64,000 bases of DNA from Scytalidium lignicola. Taxonomy: Eukaryota > Ascomycota > Leotiomycetes. Positions 12,747 to 23,599 of the stretch are shown in pieces. The stretch lies in contig NCSJ02000192.1 in NCBI GenBank assembly GCA_002812745.2, forward strand, positions 1 to 64,000, in the 5' to 3' direction. Positions within the stretch are counted from its first letter, which is position 1. Each line of letters starts with the position of its first letter. Both the position numbers and the translations under genes were made by a program. The notes beneath the pieces were generated by a model that saw only the letters and a program-made list of their open reading frames with translations, made no database searches and had not been told where the DNA came from.

Positions 12747-12940
12747 TGTTACGGCGTTCCCAGGAGTACCAGGTCGGTCATACCTTATTCCTTAGCTTGA
12801 CCGTAGCCAGGTCGGTAATACTTTATTCCATAGCCGGGTCAGTCATACTTTATTCCATAACTAGCTATATCATGTGCTTTGGCACCAAGGAGAATAGATC
12901 ATCCTTTTTACCTCCAATACAATTAACCCATACCGTGACA
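12747..12940 (+). repeat. 3' LTR of E2
   Basis: 194 bp, starting TGTTACGGCG and ending CCGTGACA, matching the 5' LTR over its full length with transitions only. A short purine run (AAAAGGG at 12732-12738) lies 8 bp upstream and may be the worn polypurine tract. The following AAGGC is the target duplication. Confidence 0.92.
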
Positions 12941-12945
12941 AAGGC

Positions 12946-13485
12946 ATAATCTTAGACTGAAGACCTTAATTTACTAATAAGTTCTAAGCTTCCTTATGTT
13001 TTTACTTATAAGTACAAAAACACTTATTAACAGCATTTTACCCTCAAAGTAACAGACAAACAGAAGTCTAGAATTAAATATTAGAATATTATTTACAAGT
13101 GTTTTGTTTATATAAGCAAGATAACTAAACATCAAAGTTAACTCTTGTAGAATTCATATATAATAATAGTGTTTATAATACTATTAACATAATTCCTTTC
13201 TATAATATGTATGGTTATAACTTCAAGATCTAAGTTAATGTCAAGGATAATGTTATAAAGAGAAGAGTAATTATTGTATAAGAAAGGATAAAAATATTAC
13301 AAAAAGAAAGAGAAGTAATAATAAAGTGATAATAAGAAGTTATAAAAGTATAAAAGAAGTATTATAACNAAAAAATNAAAAGTTAATAACATTCAAGATA
13401 GATGATTTTGTGATGATATTTATGAAGAATCTACAATAGTAAAGACTTAGTAAGAAGTTATTAGATTGATATTTAAGATTACTAA
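12946..13485 (+). mobile_element. E1 right part: second half of integrase
   Basis: The integrase broken at 4754 resumes here at the second catalytic Asp (IISD-like, directly after the target duplication). Next come a worn FHPQ..RQTE motif (around 13040-13065), an EF.YNNSV-like stretch (around 13145) and a C-terminal region with KKYYN and SKKL. In-frame stops abound. It ends at the Tc1-like insertion and continues at 14762. Confidence 0.72.
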
Positions 13486-14761
13486 CGAGCTAGGATCCAA
13501 AAGTCTGTGCGCACAGGCTTCACTACCATCAAATGCATCAAAGTTAGGTATTAAAGCAGCTTCTAATTAGGAGTTGACTACCCATAGCGCTTCATTAAGA
13601 CAGTAACCTAATGTTCCTGATTTAAAATCAACTTATTTATCCAATCCTGTAGTATTGCCTCCCATTCCTCCTTAACCACGGCCTCTATCTCTATTACAGT
13701 CGCCGGCTAGTGTAATCGTCTGTGTATTGCTTGTTTAATCCTCCTCCAGCACTTCTCAATTAAGTTCATGTCAGGAGAGCTCCTAAGGTGAGGCATTAAT
13801 ATAATGCCATGTTTTGTACGAAAGCATTAACAACAATTAGTAGAAGATTTGTGGCCATGAGCTAAGTTCCTATCCTCTATAAATAAAAGCTCTACACAAG
13901 GACGAAGAAGGCAAGTAATAACAGCAAAGGCTTTTAGAATCAACTGGATATATGGTTTTAGGACTTAAGACAAGTAGTCTACTTGTTTAAGGGTTATCCT
14001 TTTGCCTATTCCATGGACAAAAATCAAGGGGCTTTTATAATTATATCCAATTACTCCCCAAGCACTAATTAATGTTATATGACCACAGTAAAACTGGTGT
14101 TAGATATAGTTCAAGCAATATCTCTTGTAAGAATTACATATAACCTTCTCCTTTGTTGATTTACCCTTAATTTAAAAAGTAACTTCGTTTGACTAGAGTA
14201 CTCTTAACCACTTTATTGTCCAGAATATGTGTACTATTGCCTAGAGAAATCGTGTTGTAACTTGTTTAAGAATCAAAAAAAAGCTTTTAATATATAATAT
14301 AATAATGATATCCCCTTGTATTCAACCAGCGTTTAAGTGTCTTAATAGAGTACTTGAGCCCAAGCTCCTCACATAGCTTAGAATACTGTATAATGCAATT
14401 CTCCTACGACTTTGCATAATATAAGATGATCTCGTTGACTTTAGTATTCAATAAAAGGAAGGAGTAGCCTTGTTGATTAGGATGTTATTGTTTAAGGGCA
14501 GGGTAACCTAAAATCTTTTTAATTGTTGTGTTACCAAGCTTATATTGTACTATTAACATACAAACAAGGACCTTTCTAAACTAGTGTAATTGGCATATTA
14601 CCTCCTTGTGTTTTGTTGTGATTTCATAGCCTTTTTAATGCTTAAAATCAAGAGGTAAGGGGGTAAAAAGAGTTATAACAGGAGTGGTTTACTCAAGAGG
14701 TAGTTCAAAAATTAAAGGTACGAAAGAGCTTATACGTACAGACTTTTGGATCCCGGCTCGT
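13486..14761 (-). mobile_element. Degenerate Tc1/mariner transposon inside E1
   Basis: About 1.28 kb bounded by inverted repeats CGAGCTAGGATCCAAAAGTC (left) and the complement of GACTTTTGGATCCCGGCTCG (right). The minus strand reads as a DDE_3-type transposase: VIGYNYKSPLIFVHG (around 14000), ELLFIEDRNLAHGHKS with the second catalytic Asp (around 13845-13895) and RSSPDMNLIEKCWRRIKQ with the third acidic residue (around 13735-13785). In-frame TAA/TAG codons inactivate it. The flanks hold TA-like dinucleotides, but an exact TA duplication is not clean. Confidence 0.8.
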
Positions 14762-15130
14762 AAAGGTAGTCTAGGTTATAAGCAATGACCTTGTGTATAA
14801 GCTGAAGTTACCCCTTAAAATAAGAGTGTACTTAGTCTTTTATATATCTTTCCTTGAATTATATTATTATAGATCTAGTATAATATTAGAGTTCTCAGAA
14901 GAAGAGGTTGTTAATAATAAAAACAAATAAGAAGTTAAAGCTATTTTAGATTATGAAGTCAAGAAGAATAGAACTTAACAGTATTTTGTAAGGTAAAAAG
15001 GATTCTTACTAGTAGAAGATACTTNAAAAGTTGTTAAAGTACTTGTAAAATGTTATAAAGAAGCTTGAAGAGTATAAAAAACAATATGAACAATTACTTA
15101 TAGAAGAAGTAACCTCCTTGAAATTGACAT
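14762..15130 (+). mobile_element. E1 last part: Pol C-terminus with chromodomain
   Basis: Directly after the Tc1-like element the E1 frame resumes with YKLKLPLK-like and FYISFLELYYYRS-like stretches. These are worn forms of the conserved integrase tail that normally reads as HNVFHVSLLEPY. A chromodomain follows with AILDYEVKKNRT, then QYFVR and KGFLLVEDT (around 14940-15025). A purine-rich AGAAAAAGGGGTAAGAAG at about 15141 may be a worn polypurine tract. No 3' LTR is evident. Confidence 0.65.
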
Positions 15131-18100
15131 AGTAAAAAGTTATGAGAAAAAGGGGTAAGAAGTGAAAAAGGTTGAATTAAGACTAAAGTACTTAAAGGTA
15201 AAGAGTTATTTACTTAGTAGTAATGTTTATAAGTACTCTTATACTTATACTTTCTCTTCTTTAATAAAAGGTCATTATCCCCTTTGTTACCTTTGTTACT
15301 ATTATTATTATCTTCATTGTTATTGTCATTACTATTGATAAGGTTATTAAGTTAAACAAGAAAGGTTATAAACTTGTTATCTTTGAACTAGAGATAATGC
15401 TTTGAAGAGGTAAGAGGAGGACTGAGTATAAAGCTAGTAAGGAGTATTATACTAAGGATTAAGACTAGAACAAGCATTATCAACTTAGAATACTTGTTAA
15501 TAGAATAAGTAAGGTGATAATAAAGAGTAATAAGGATATTACTCCTTTATATTCTTAAGAGATAAAAGCAAGTAAGATAATGAACTGGAGGGATAAGAGA
15601 ATTATTATCATTGTTATTATCTGACTCTTTTAACTTGCTTAACTTAATATCCTCTGAAGAGGATATATTTTTGTTAAAGGATATATTATTATTAAAGAGA
15701 TTTGCTTGTAAAATATTAGTAATATACTAGTTAAAAGGAAAAGAAGAAAAAATACTTATTATTTCTTAAATGATATTATTTAGAGTTTTAAGATAGTTAT
15801 TAATACTTCTTAAGATCTTATTAACTATGCTTAACTTATTATTATTTATCTTTTCCTTCTTGATTTCCTGGTAAAGTATATTCTTAATATGTTTAATATA
15901 TTTATGTTATACTACTTAAAGAATAATAACAATTATAATATTACTTATTATTACTTAATCAATAAGTTAGAGTAATTTATTCATATAACAATAATACTCC
16001 TTAAGAACTTTTTTTATATTTTTTATACTTATAAGTATACTTTTTATACTTGTTATTAGTTTGTAAAATAAGATACTTAAGGTTAAGTTAAGTAAATAAA
16101 GACTTATTATATTGTAAGCAATAAGGACATATGAGTTTTTTTGTGNTTTTTTAACTATAATAAGCTAATTATATATTAGTTGAAGAATTAGTAAAGATAA
16201 ACAAGAAAAACTTACTTAAAAGTTAAGAGATTTAACAAGAAAGATTATAAAAGTTAATTAAAGAGTTTTTAATATATTAAAGGAGAAAAGGGTAAAAAGN
16301 AAGAGAAGTAAAGTATTTATACAATTATAATTNAAAAATAAAGAATAATAAACAATAAGATAAGTATTTGTACAATATTACTCAAAGTTTAACTTTAAAC
16401 TTTNAAAAAATTAAGGAAGAGAAAAACTTACTTTGTAAAAATAATAGATNAAAACAACNAAAAAGAGAAAAGGAGAAGAAAGGGAATAACAAAGGGGGTT
16501 TATATAAACCTTTAGAAATGTTAATGATTGTATATTATACTTTACTTATTTAAGAACTCTAGAATATTTACTAATTTTTACTTAATTTTATAATAATTTA
16601 AGAATTACTTTATAAGATTATTATGTTNAAAAAAATACTTATATTTGATTATAATCAAAAAGCTTAATATTAAGAATAACTTTATGTTTGTTATATTTAA
16701 GCATTTTGTATTTACTTTATTTAACTTTACATTATTAACAACAAAAGAAAACAAGTAAAATACTAAATCTTTACTTAGAATTTATACCTTTTTAGAAGGA
16801 CTAAAAGAGTTAACAACCAAAAAGTATAAAAGAAATGGTAAAGTTATGTCTATATACATGTGTGAAGCTTGTCATTAGCATAGAAGACTTGTATATTGTA
16901 ATATCAAAAGGATATTAAAGAAATGTATTGACTCAGAGGTATTATGATATTGAACTATTGAACAAAGATATTATTTTAAGACTTTCACATTTGAAAGAAG
17001 TATAAGATTCAGGAATGATCTTTATATCTGTAGACTTTGAAAAAGGTGTTAAAGGACATCAAAAGCTTATAATTCTTAAGGACAAGAGCCTTAAGAGAAG
17101 GGGATAATGTTAGAGCTTAGATCACAAAGCTTAAGAAGTGTATATAGTATACTAAGCATATGAATAAAGTATTAAGATAAAGGCTTACTTTAAGAATACA
17201 TAAGACTTGATGTATATAAGAGTAACTTAAGTAACTATTATGATTTAAATTCTTCAAGAATTAATTTGGAGAATAGAACAAGCTTAATTATTAGTATTAC
17301 CACCTCCTTAATTATAATTTATTGTCTTCACCTTAGACTTAATCTATAACAACTTAACTCTTGTAAACTAAATCCATAGTAGAAAACCTAGAAAAGAAGA
17401 AAGTTAACAATGTTAAAAGCTTACTCTTGTTGAAGAAGAAGAATTGTATAATTAAATATTATAATTAAAAGTTTAAGGATAACTTTTAAAAGTTAATTAA
17501 CTTTAGAATATAATAATTAAACCATTAAAACATAAAGAAGATTATAAAGACTTTGATCTTATTTAAGTTTAGTATTTTCNTTTTTTAATATTAAGACTTG
17601 AAATCCAAGTTTATTACTCTTAAAGACAATTAATATATTCTAACTTAAAATCTAAAGGTTTTATATAATTAATTTAATCTTTTTATTATAATTAAAAAGA
17701 AATATAAGGTAGTTTTTAAAAATATATATAATATAAATAAGAAAAGTTATATAATAAAAGTTATTAATAAGTAAAGAATTATTATTTCTAAGTATAATAA
17801 AAATATTTTCATAACTTAAGATAAAAACTAAGAATAAGTATCTTTAATTAAGTATATATTTATAAAAGGAAAATTACTTAAACTATAAATTATATTTAAA
17901 GGAAAAGTTTACTAAAAAGTATAACTAGAAGTTCTTAAACTAAGTTAAGGTTATATTATTATTTTAAAGAATAAGTAAACAAATAATAAACTTAGTTTAA
18001 AATGGTTGAAAGTATATTTTAAACTAAAAACAAAATAAGAAAAACATTTAAAAGTATAATATATACTTTTNATTTGATAGTTATACTTTATATATTAACA

Positions 18101-19060
18101 TAATAATTATTAAATTCTATATTAATCATAAGATTATATTATTGTGTTTACTTTTATATATTACTTATATATTATAACCTTTAAATGTTAGTATTTTTAG
18201 GTTATTAATACAAAAATACAAAAGTAAGATTTATAATAAATGTTAATTTAGAATTATATATTTAATTAACAAAGTGGATTTCTTAAAGATTTATTAGAAG
18301 GTAAGAAATCAAGTTATTATACCTTAGAATATTAAAAGTGTATAAAAGAAAATAAACTTACTTTTATTTACTTTAAATGTAGTTTTAAACTAATATTCTA
18401 ACTAACTTAATTAATATAATATATCTTCATGTTTAAGTAGTATAAATTTAACCTCCTCTTCAGCTTATACACTAGTTAATATCAAAGATATTCAGTATAT
18501 TCTTGAGAAAGTACTTTTAAAAAGTTAACTTCCTTCTTCTTCTAAGATTTATTTATATAAAATTAAAAAGGTTATTATAAAAGTTATTATTAATGTTAAA
18601 ATCCAGAAGATTATTAATAATCAACTTATAAAAGCCTTAAAAAGACAATAACAACATTAAAAACATAAAATTAAACAAATAAAAAGTAGTAAAGTTATAA
18701 GAATAAAAATATTATAAAAGAGAAAGTTAAATATAATAAAAAAAGCTTTTAAGGTTAAATTCAGGTTTTTATACTAAATTAATTATAATTTGTTTATCTT
18801 ATTAATAATAATTGTTAAGTCTTTTAAAAAGAAGTTAATTAACTTAATAATTTAAATTATAATTATAAAATTATATTTATAATTAAGATTAAAACTTTTT
18901 ATTAATTAAATTAAACTTATCTTTTTGATAAAAGTAAAGTCTAGATCTTTAGTAAAAATACTTTTTAAACTATTAAAATCAATATTATAATTATCATAAT
19001 TATAAGAGGAAAGTATAATTATTATAAAAGATCAGGTTTTAACATCAAAGGAGTAAGTAT
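15131..19060. other. AT-rich transposon-graveyard sequence, no readable gene
   Basis: About 3.9 kb of very AT-rich DNA with scattered ambiguous bases and stops in all frames. Weak Gag-like lysine/glutamine-rich translations occur around 15380-15600. At 17095-17120 GAGAAGGGGATAATGTTAGAG resembles a polypurine tract followed by a TGTTA LTR start, the same arrangement as at 846-866, but I find no matching LTR end. I see no host gene here. Confidence 0.6.
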
Positions 19061-19366
19061 AACAATCACAAACAAGTGAAGAGAAGCTGGAAATATTAAG
19101 GTTTAGCAAGTCTAGGAGGCAATTATGGCCTTCTCAACGGTCAAGGGATTAGTAGGGCATAATTTTAGGGTTTAGCTAGTGTAATTAATGCCTATAATTG
19201 ATGTTGAATTAGTGGGTTATAGCCTAAAATCCCCTGTAGGGTCCTTATTTTTGCTGTGTTTCAGCTATCCGGGGTGTCCGACTGAGCGCTCTGTCCGATT
19301 GGCTAGTAAGTACTGGTACCTTCTGATTGGTCGGTTGCACTCAGCACTCCATGGCCATACAACCTT

Positions 19367-19424
19367 GATCACCTACAGTACCACCATATCGCTCCCGTAC
19401 GTAACCAACAGTACAACTCGATAG
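19367..19424 (+). repeat. Dispersed repeat fragment, copy 1
   Basis: ATATCGCTCCCGTACGTAAC and the bases that follow match 59071-59127 at roughly four fifths of positions over about 55 bp. The copy lies in a 500-bp stretch of balanced composition (19190-19440) between the AT-rich block and the next gene. It may be the end of an old LTR or another dispersed repeat. No coding potential is supported in 19061-19920. Confidence 0.5.
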
Positions 19425-19920
19425 TTGTCCCACAGTATTAATTCTAATATTAGAGTAATCTTAATAATAACTTTTTTAAGTGTATGAATTTTAAGACTAT
19501 TTAAGACTACTTTTAAGTGGTTAAATTTCAAAAATTGAGTATGAGCTTTTTGTAATGCTTTTCCTCTTTGCTGTCTACACTGCGAGGTCGCTATAATCTT
19601 CGTCGCGAGAATTCCTCCATCAACCCCTTCCTAGTAAGTGTCGTGGATTTCTCATCCCTGGTTCAGAACGAATATATCACGACGATACTACTTCTCCAGA
19701 ATTTTTAAATAACACGTGCCTATAATCTCACATCATCTAGCCTTAGTAAGGGCTGAGTGAGCCATGCAATACAGACCCACATTGCCACCGCTCAATTGTA
19801 ATAAATTCAACGATATTCCCACATAGCTAAGAAGAGGAGAAGGAGAAATAACTTAAGTTTTATCAGTATCTAATTTCAAGCGTATAGTACTTTTCTCTCA
19901 AACGATCCCCGAAAATCATT

Positions 19921-21702
19921 ATGGCAAGTAGACAAGGGCTTCAGCACCCAAGGTTGCTTGTCAATGTTATCGAAGCGAAGGCTTTGCTTATACCTGATGA
20001 GACTTATCTACTCTATGCAGAGAATAGCAACTGGGAGCAGGATGGATATAAGACTTTAACCTGGAAACAATTCAACAATGCAATCAACAAAGCGGCGATT
20101 TGGTTAGACGAGAAATTCTCGGCGGCTGACACGAATAATGACCAGATATTTGCATATTTTGGCCCAAATGATGTCAGATATTTCATTCTACTGGTGGCAG
20201 GAATGAAATCTGGACGGCCGGTGATATAACCATATAATTTCTCTTTTATGAGGGCAACCCGTGCTAACTTACCCAAGATGTTTATTCCAGATGGCCGGAT
20301 GACACATGATGGAACGGTGGCAATTCTCAAACAACTTGGGTGCAAAATGTGGATCACTACCAATGATCAGGTAGATGCATACAAGGCCTTGGTCTCGGAG
20401 ATTCCGGACCTAGAATTGATAGCTGTCCCAGATTTGGAATTTTTTGTCCACTCCTCTGATATCAAACCATATCCGTTCTCCAAGACCTGGGAAGAGATAA
20501 AAGACGGGACAGCTTGGATCATCCACACTTCAGGAACTACTGGTAGGAAACATTTGCTTATAGTAATAAAATACGCGTTAACATAATCGACAGGAACACC
20601 GAAACCTATCAATATCACACACGGGTATATTTCCGCTCTAGATGGTTGGAACATTCTTTTCGAACGTCACAGACCACGAAATATCACATTTGAGCACATG
20701 GTAGGCTCTAGAACGTTAACAGCTGCTCCCCCGCAATGGGTTGTTGGAGTGGCATTCAATTTGATGACTCCCGCTTTTCTGGATATGATAACTGTCTTAC
20801 CACCAGCCAACATGTCGCATCCATGGGAGCAGGAAAAATTGCTTAATATCTTCCATCAGAATAAGGTAACTGGATTAATTTGCCCGCCGTCACTCATTCA
20901 GAATCTCTTCGAAGAGGAAATAGGTCAGCAGTTCTTAAAGAGTCTTAAATATATCATGTACAGCGGAGCGGCATTAGATCATACCGTAGGTGACGTACTC
21001 GCATCACACACCAATTTATTCTCAGCCATCGGCTCGACTGAGACAGGCCCTCAATTATCATTTGAGTCGGATGACCCTTCGACATGGAAGACTTTCGACT
21101 TCGTTCCCGAAATGGGAATTCGTATGGAACCCGTATCGGAGGAACTTTTTGAGATATACCATGACCGCCTCTGATCTGAATCAGATTTCTTCCAACCTAC
21201 CTTTTATATCTTTCCAGATGCGACGTCGCACCCGGGAGGTGATATATACTCTCAAGTTAATGACAAACATGGTAATGAGAGATGGCTATCGAGAGGACGA
21301 GCAGATGATCTTGTCAAATTGAAATGGCTGGCGAAATTCCACGCGTCGCACATTGAAGAAACTCTCCAGAAAGACTGGCGGATCCGATCTGTCTATGTTG
21401 GAGGACAAGGAAGGGATGCACCATTTATAATTATGGAGTTAAATAATGTCGAGCCGCTTTCTGCAGACGACCAGAATAACCTTCTCGAAGGAATATATTC
21501 CGAGACCGTCCACGACGTAAATCAAAAGGATACCGATGAGATTCGTATTCCAAGGGAATTAGTTATGCTCGCTGACCCAAATCTGCCGTTCCCGCGTACT
21601 ATCAAAGGCACAGTGATGCGTGGAGAAGTGGAGAAGGCGTACAATGCTCGTATTGAAGCTATGTATGAGAGGTGGAATATAGTTAAGACAAGGTCCAAAT
21701 AA
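19921..21702 (+). pseudogene. NRPS-like adenylating enzyme, A domain only, two in-frame stops
   Basis: One frame carries an ANL-superfamily adenylation domain of the fungal NRPS-like (alpha-aminoadipate-reductase-type) class. It has the phosphate-binding core IIHTSGTTG (around 20518-20542, completed across an intron at 20543-20593 to TSGTTGTPKP), YSGAAL (around 20961), GSTETGP (around 21031) and the C-terminal PRTIKGTV region carrying the catalytic-Lys motif (around 21595). These enzymes activate an acid as acyl-AMP. TAA at 20227 and TGA at 21172 interrupt an otherwise continuous frame of about 575 codons. No carrier-protein or reductase domain follows, so the gene also looks truncated relative to A-T-R enzymes. 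Stop-codon sequencing errors are possible but two are unlikely. Confidence 0.75.
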
Positions 21703-22058
21703 GTGAACTCTTATACACGCATATTTGCATTTTTAAATATTTAAAGTGTCTGAAAGACTACTCTCATATAGACTATCATTCGCAAAGACTTGAAAGGTGC
21801 TTACAGTTGTGATACAACAGATCTTACAACAAGTTTCTCGGAGTAATGCTATCTTGTATCTTGTGATCTGTCAGGGCGATGGTTGGACACGGTGAATGTA
21901 GATAGTACTTTAGAAACTCAATCATGGATGTTAAAAATCGATTTGTAATTTGTAACTTAAATATAAAAAGGAGTGTGATGTTTTACTGATATGTTTATCT
22001 GCACCATTGAGGGTCAATTGTCATCCTATAACAAGCTCGAGCTTTCCTGCAAGATCCC
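21703..22058. other. Intergenic, nothing recognised
   Basis: About 350 bp between two convergent genes. AT-rich, presumably holding both 3' UTRs; no repeat or coding signal seen. Confidence 0.6.
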
Positions 22059-23396
22059 TTAAGCCTTAACTGCTCTCTCCAGTCTGTGGAATCCACCAAC
22101 ATTAGCGACTTCCTTCTGAAGAGTTACCATTTTCTTCTGATCACCAGTTGGATCAACGGCATCATCATCAAGCTTCCACTGCAAGAACTCATTTGTATAG
22201 TTCGGGGTGAAGTCATCCTGCAAGACCCCAAGACGTTTCCCGTAGGCAGTGACCTTGGTCCAATCACGCTCCACATTCTTTAGATCCTTAGAAAAGTAGG
22301 CGTAGGACCGCTCGTAGATTTTTTTATTGACAGGGTCAGCCATCTGAGGTTTCATATCGATGTAGATTTTGTAGGAATCAGCTGGCTCGCGAATCACGTC
22401 GTCTGTAGCACGCTTGACAGCTCGCATGAACTTATGAATCTTTTCCTGGTTGTTGGCAATGAATTCATCGTTGGCTGAATTTTCTAATTAGTAAAATATT
22501 CAAAAATGGTGGCACAATGACTAAGTCATGGAAATAATTTGTCGGATGTCTGTCTTACCGATATAGAGAATGGAGCAGAAGCAACAGCATCCCAGTTCTG
22601 CTAATTCATCGATTCTCAACATCTGGACGTCATCTTTTGGACGACCTTGGTTGGCGAGCCACTCTTCTAATTCAACCATTTGCACGTTCTCTAAGCCAAT
22701 GCCGGCATCAATGGAGCCTTCAATTATTGCCTTAGAGACATTCATCCCACAACGGACAGCAGTGTACTCGTCAGGCGTCATGCCGTAGTATTTTGTCAGC
22801 TCGTCGATTTGAATCTGAGAAATAACATGATTAGAACTACTCTTCAATAACAGACAGGAATAGAGGGGGTAAGTTATACCTTGCCAAATTCCCCAACATA
22901 GCCAATACGTTTTCCTTTCAGAGAACGGAAGTCTGTGGTTATGCCACTAGACGTAAGGTAAACAACGCCGGTGAACGGCTCATCAAGCAATGACCCAATA
23001 GAAGTTACCGGGAATCCGCGAGCTTTAGCCTGTTAAGTTTGTTAGGTTTCTGATACTTGAAAGACAGGAGAGCTACACCTACGGCCAATGTGTGGATCAT
23101 CGCCTTGAATCCCATGTCAACTTTTCCACTTCCAATAATTTCCGTAACATCTAATTCATGTCAGAAAATTTTGATAATATGGATACAAATAGATTTTAAA
23201 GCCTACCACTGGGATCGTTTGGCTCAAGAAGGGCTACTTTAATGCCCTCATCTGCAAAATACCCCTTCTTTTGGGCTAGGTACACTGGAGCATGGTACGG
23301 TGTGGCATGCCTGTGCATAATTAGCAACACAACATATCAAGGAAAAGCAATCATGATCTACCAGTTCATCAGGAAGGTGATCTTGTCGGTCGACAT
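22059..23396 (-). CDS. THI5: 4-amino-5-hydroxymethyl-2-methylpyrimidine phosphate synthase (THI5/NMT1 family)
   Basis: Makes the pyrimidine half of thiamine from pyridoxal phosphate and the enzyme's own histidine, a single-turnover reaction in the cytosol (family knowledge). Six exons: 23362-23396, 23207-23310, 23083-23150, 22880-23029, 22559-22814 and 22059-22483. The introns are 51, 56, 53, 65 and 75 nt. Phases fit exactly and give 345 aa (yeast Thi5 has 340). The start [22 protein letters not shown] with Lys62 and the donor His66 at the same numbers as in yeast, [20 protein letters not shown], and the iron-site motif CCCFC are all present. It looks intact. A TPP riboswitch lies upstream. 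The gene is convergent with the adenylating-enzyme pseudogene. Confidence 0.95.
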
Positions 23397-23400
23397 GATG

Positions 23401-23596
23401 CTATATATAGTGAGTCAAGCCCTTTAATGGCGAGGGAAAAGCATGTCCTTTCGCTAGAATTATCTAGATCAAGTTCATAAACGGTATAATCTCAGAACCA
23501 AACCCGATATAATAGTCATCTTTTCTCTTAGAGCTAAAGAAAGGAGATAAATTCATATCGGGAATGGACACCCGTCATGCATATGCTATACGTTAC
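23401..23596 (-). other. Predicted 5' UTR intron of THI5 holding the riboswitch
   Basis: A 5' splice site CAG/GTAACG at 23596 and a 3' site TATATAG at 23401, only four bases before the start codon, would define a 196-nt leader intron. It contains the TPP aptamer and several ATG triplets that would make upstream reading frames if the intron were retained or spliced differently. Splice sites are inferred by eye. Confidence 0.6.
23428..23512 (-). promoter_or_regulatory. TPP riboswitch aptamer (Thi-box)
   Basis: On the minus strand CTGAGATTATACC (23495-23483) is followed by TGAACTTGATCTAGATAAT (23477-23459) and TCTAGCGAAAGGA. These match the conserved CUGAGA, UGAACCUGAUCUGGAUAAU and AGCGNAGGGA blocks of TPP aptamers, with the CTAGA/TCTAG stem retained. 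In Neurospora NMT1 and Aspergillus thiA the same aptamer sits in a 5' UTR intron and controls alternative splicing: with TPP bound, decoy upstream ORFs stay in the mRNA and expression falls (established). Position and orientation here fit that mechanism. Confidence 0.92.
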
Positions 23597-23599
23597 CTG

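Larger units (their letters stand above)
4755..12940 (+). mobile_element. Complete LTR retrotransposon E2 (Ty3/Gypsy chromovirus-like), inactive
   Basis: Two 194-bp LTRs (4755-4948 and 12747-12940) bound the element. The 5-bp sequence AAGGC occurs directly before (4750-4754) and after it (12941-12945), a perfect target-site duplication. Gag, a C2H2 finger, protease, RT, RNase H, integrase and chromodomain follow in Ty3/Gypsy order. All are in the same reading frame, interrupted only by stop codons. The two LTRs differ at about a dozen positions, all transitions. It lies within the integrase gene of E1. Base composition is far more balanced than that of E1, so it is the younger insertion. Confidence 0.93.

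Noticed and set aside
17095..17350. Second polypurine tract plus TGTTA start, possible LTR
   Set aside because: No complementary end or second copy was found; left only as a remark in the AT-rich block.
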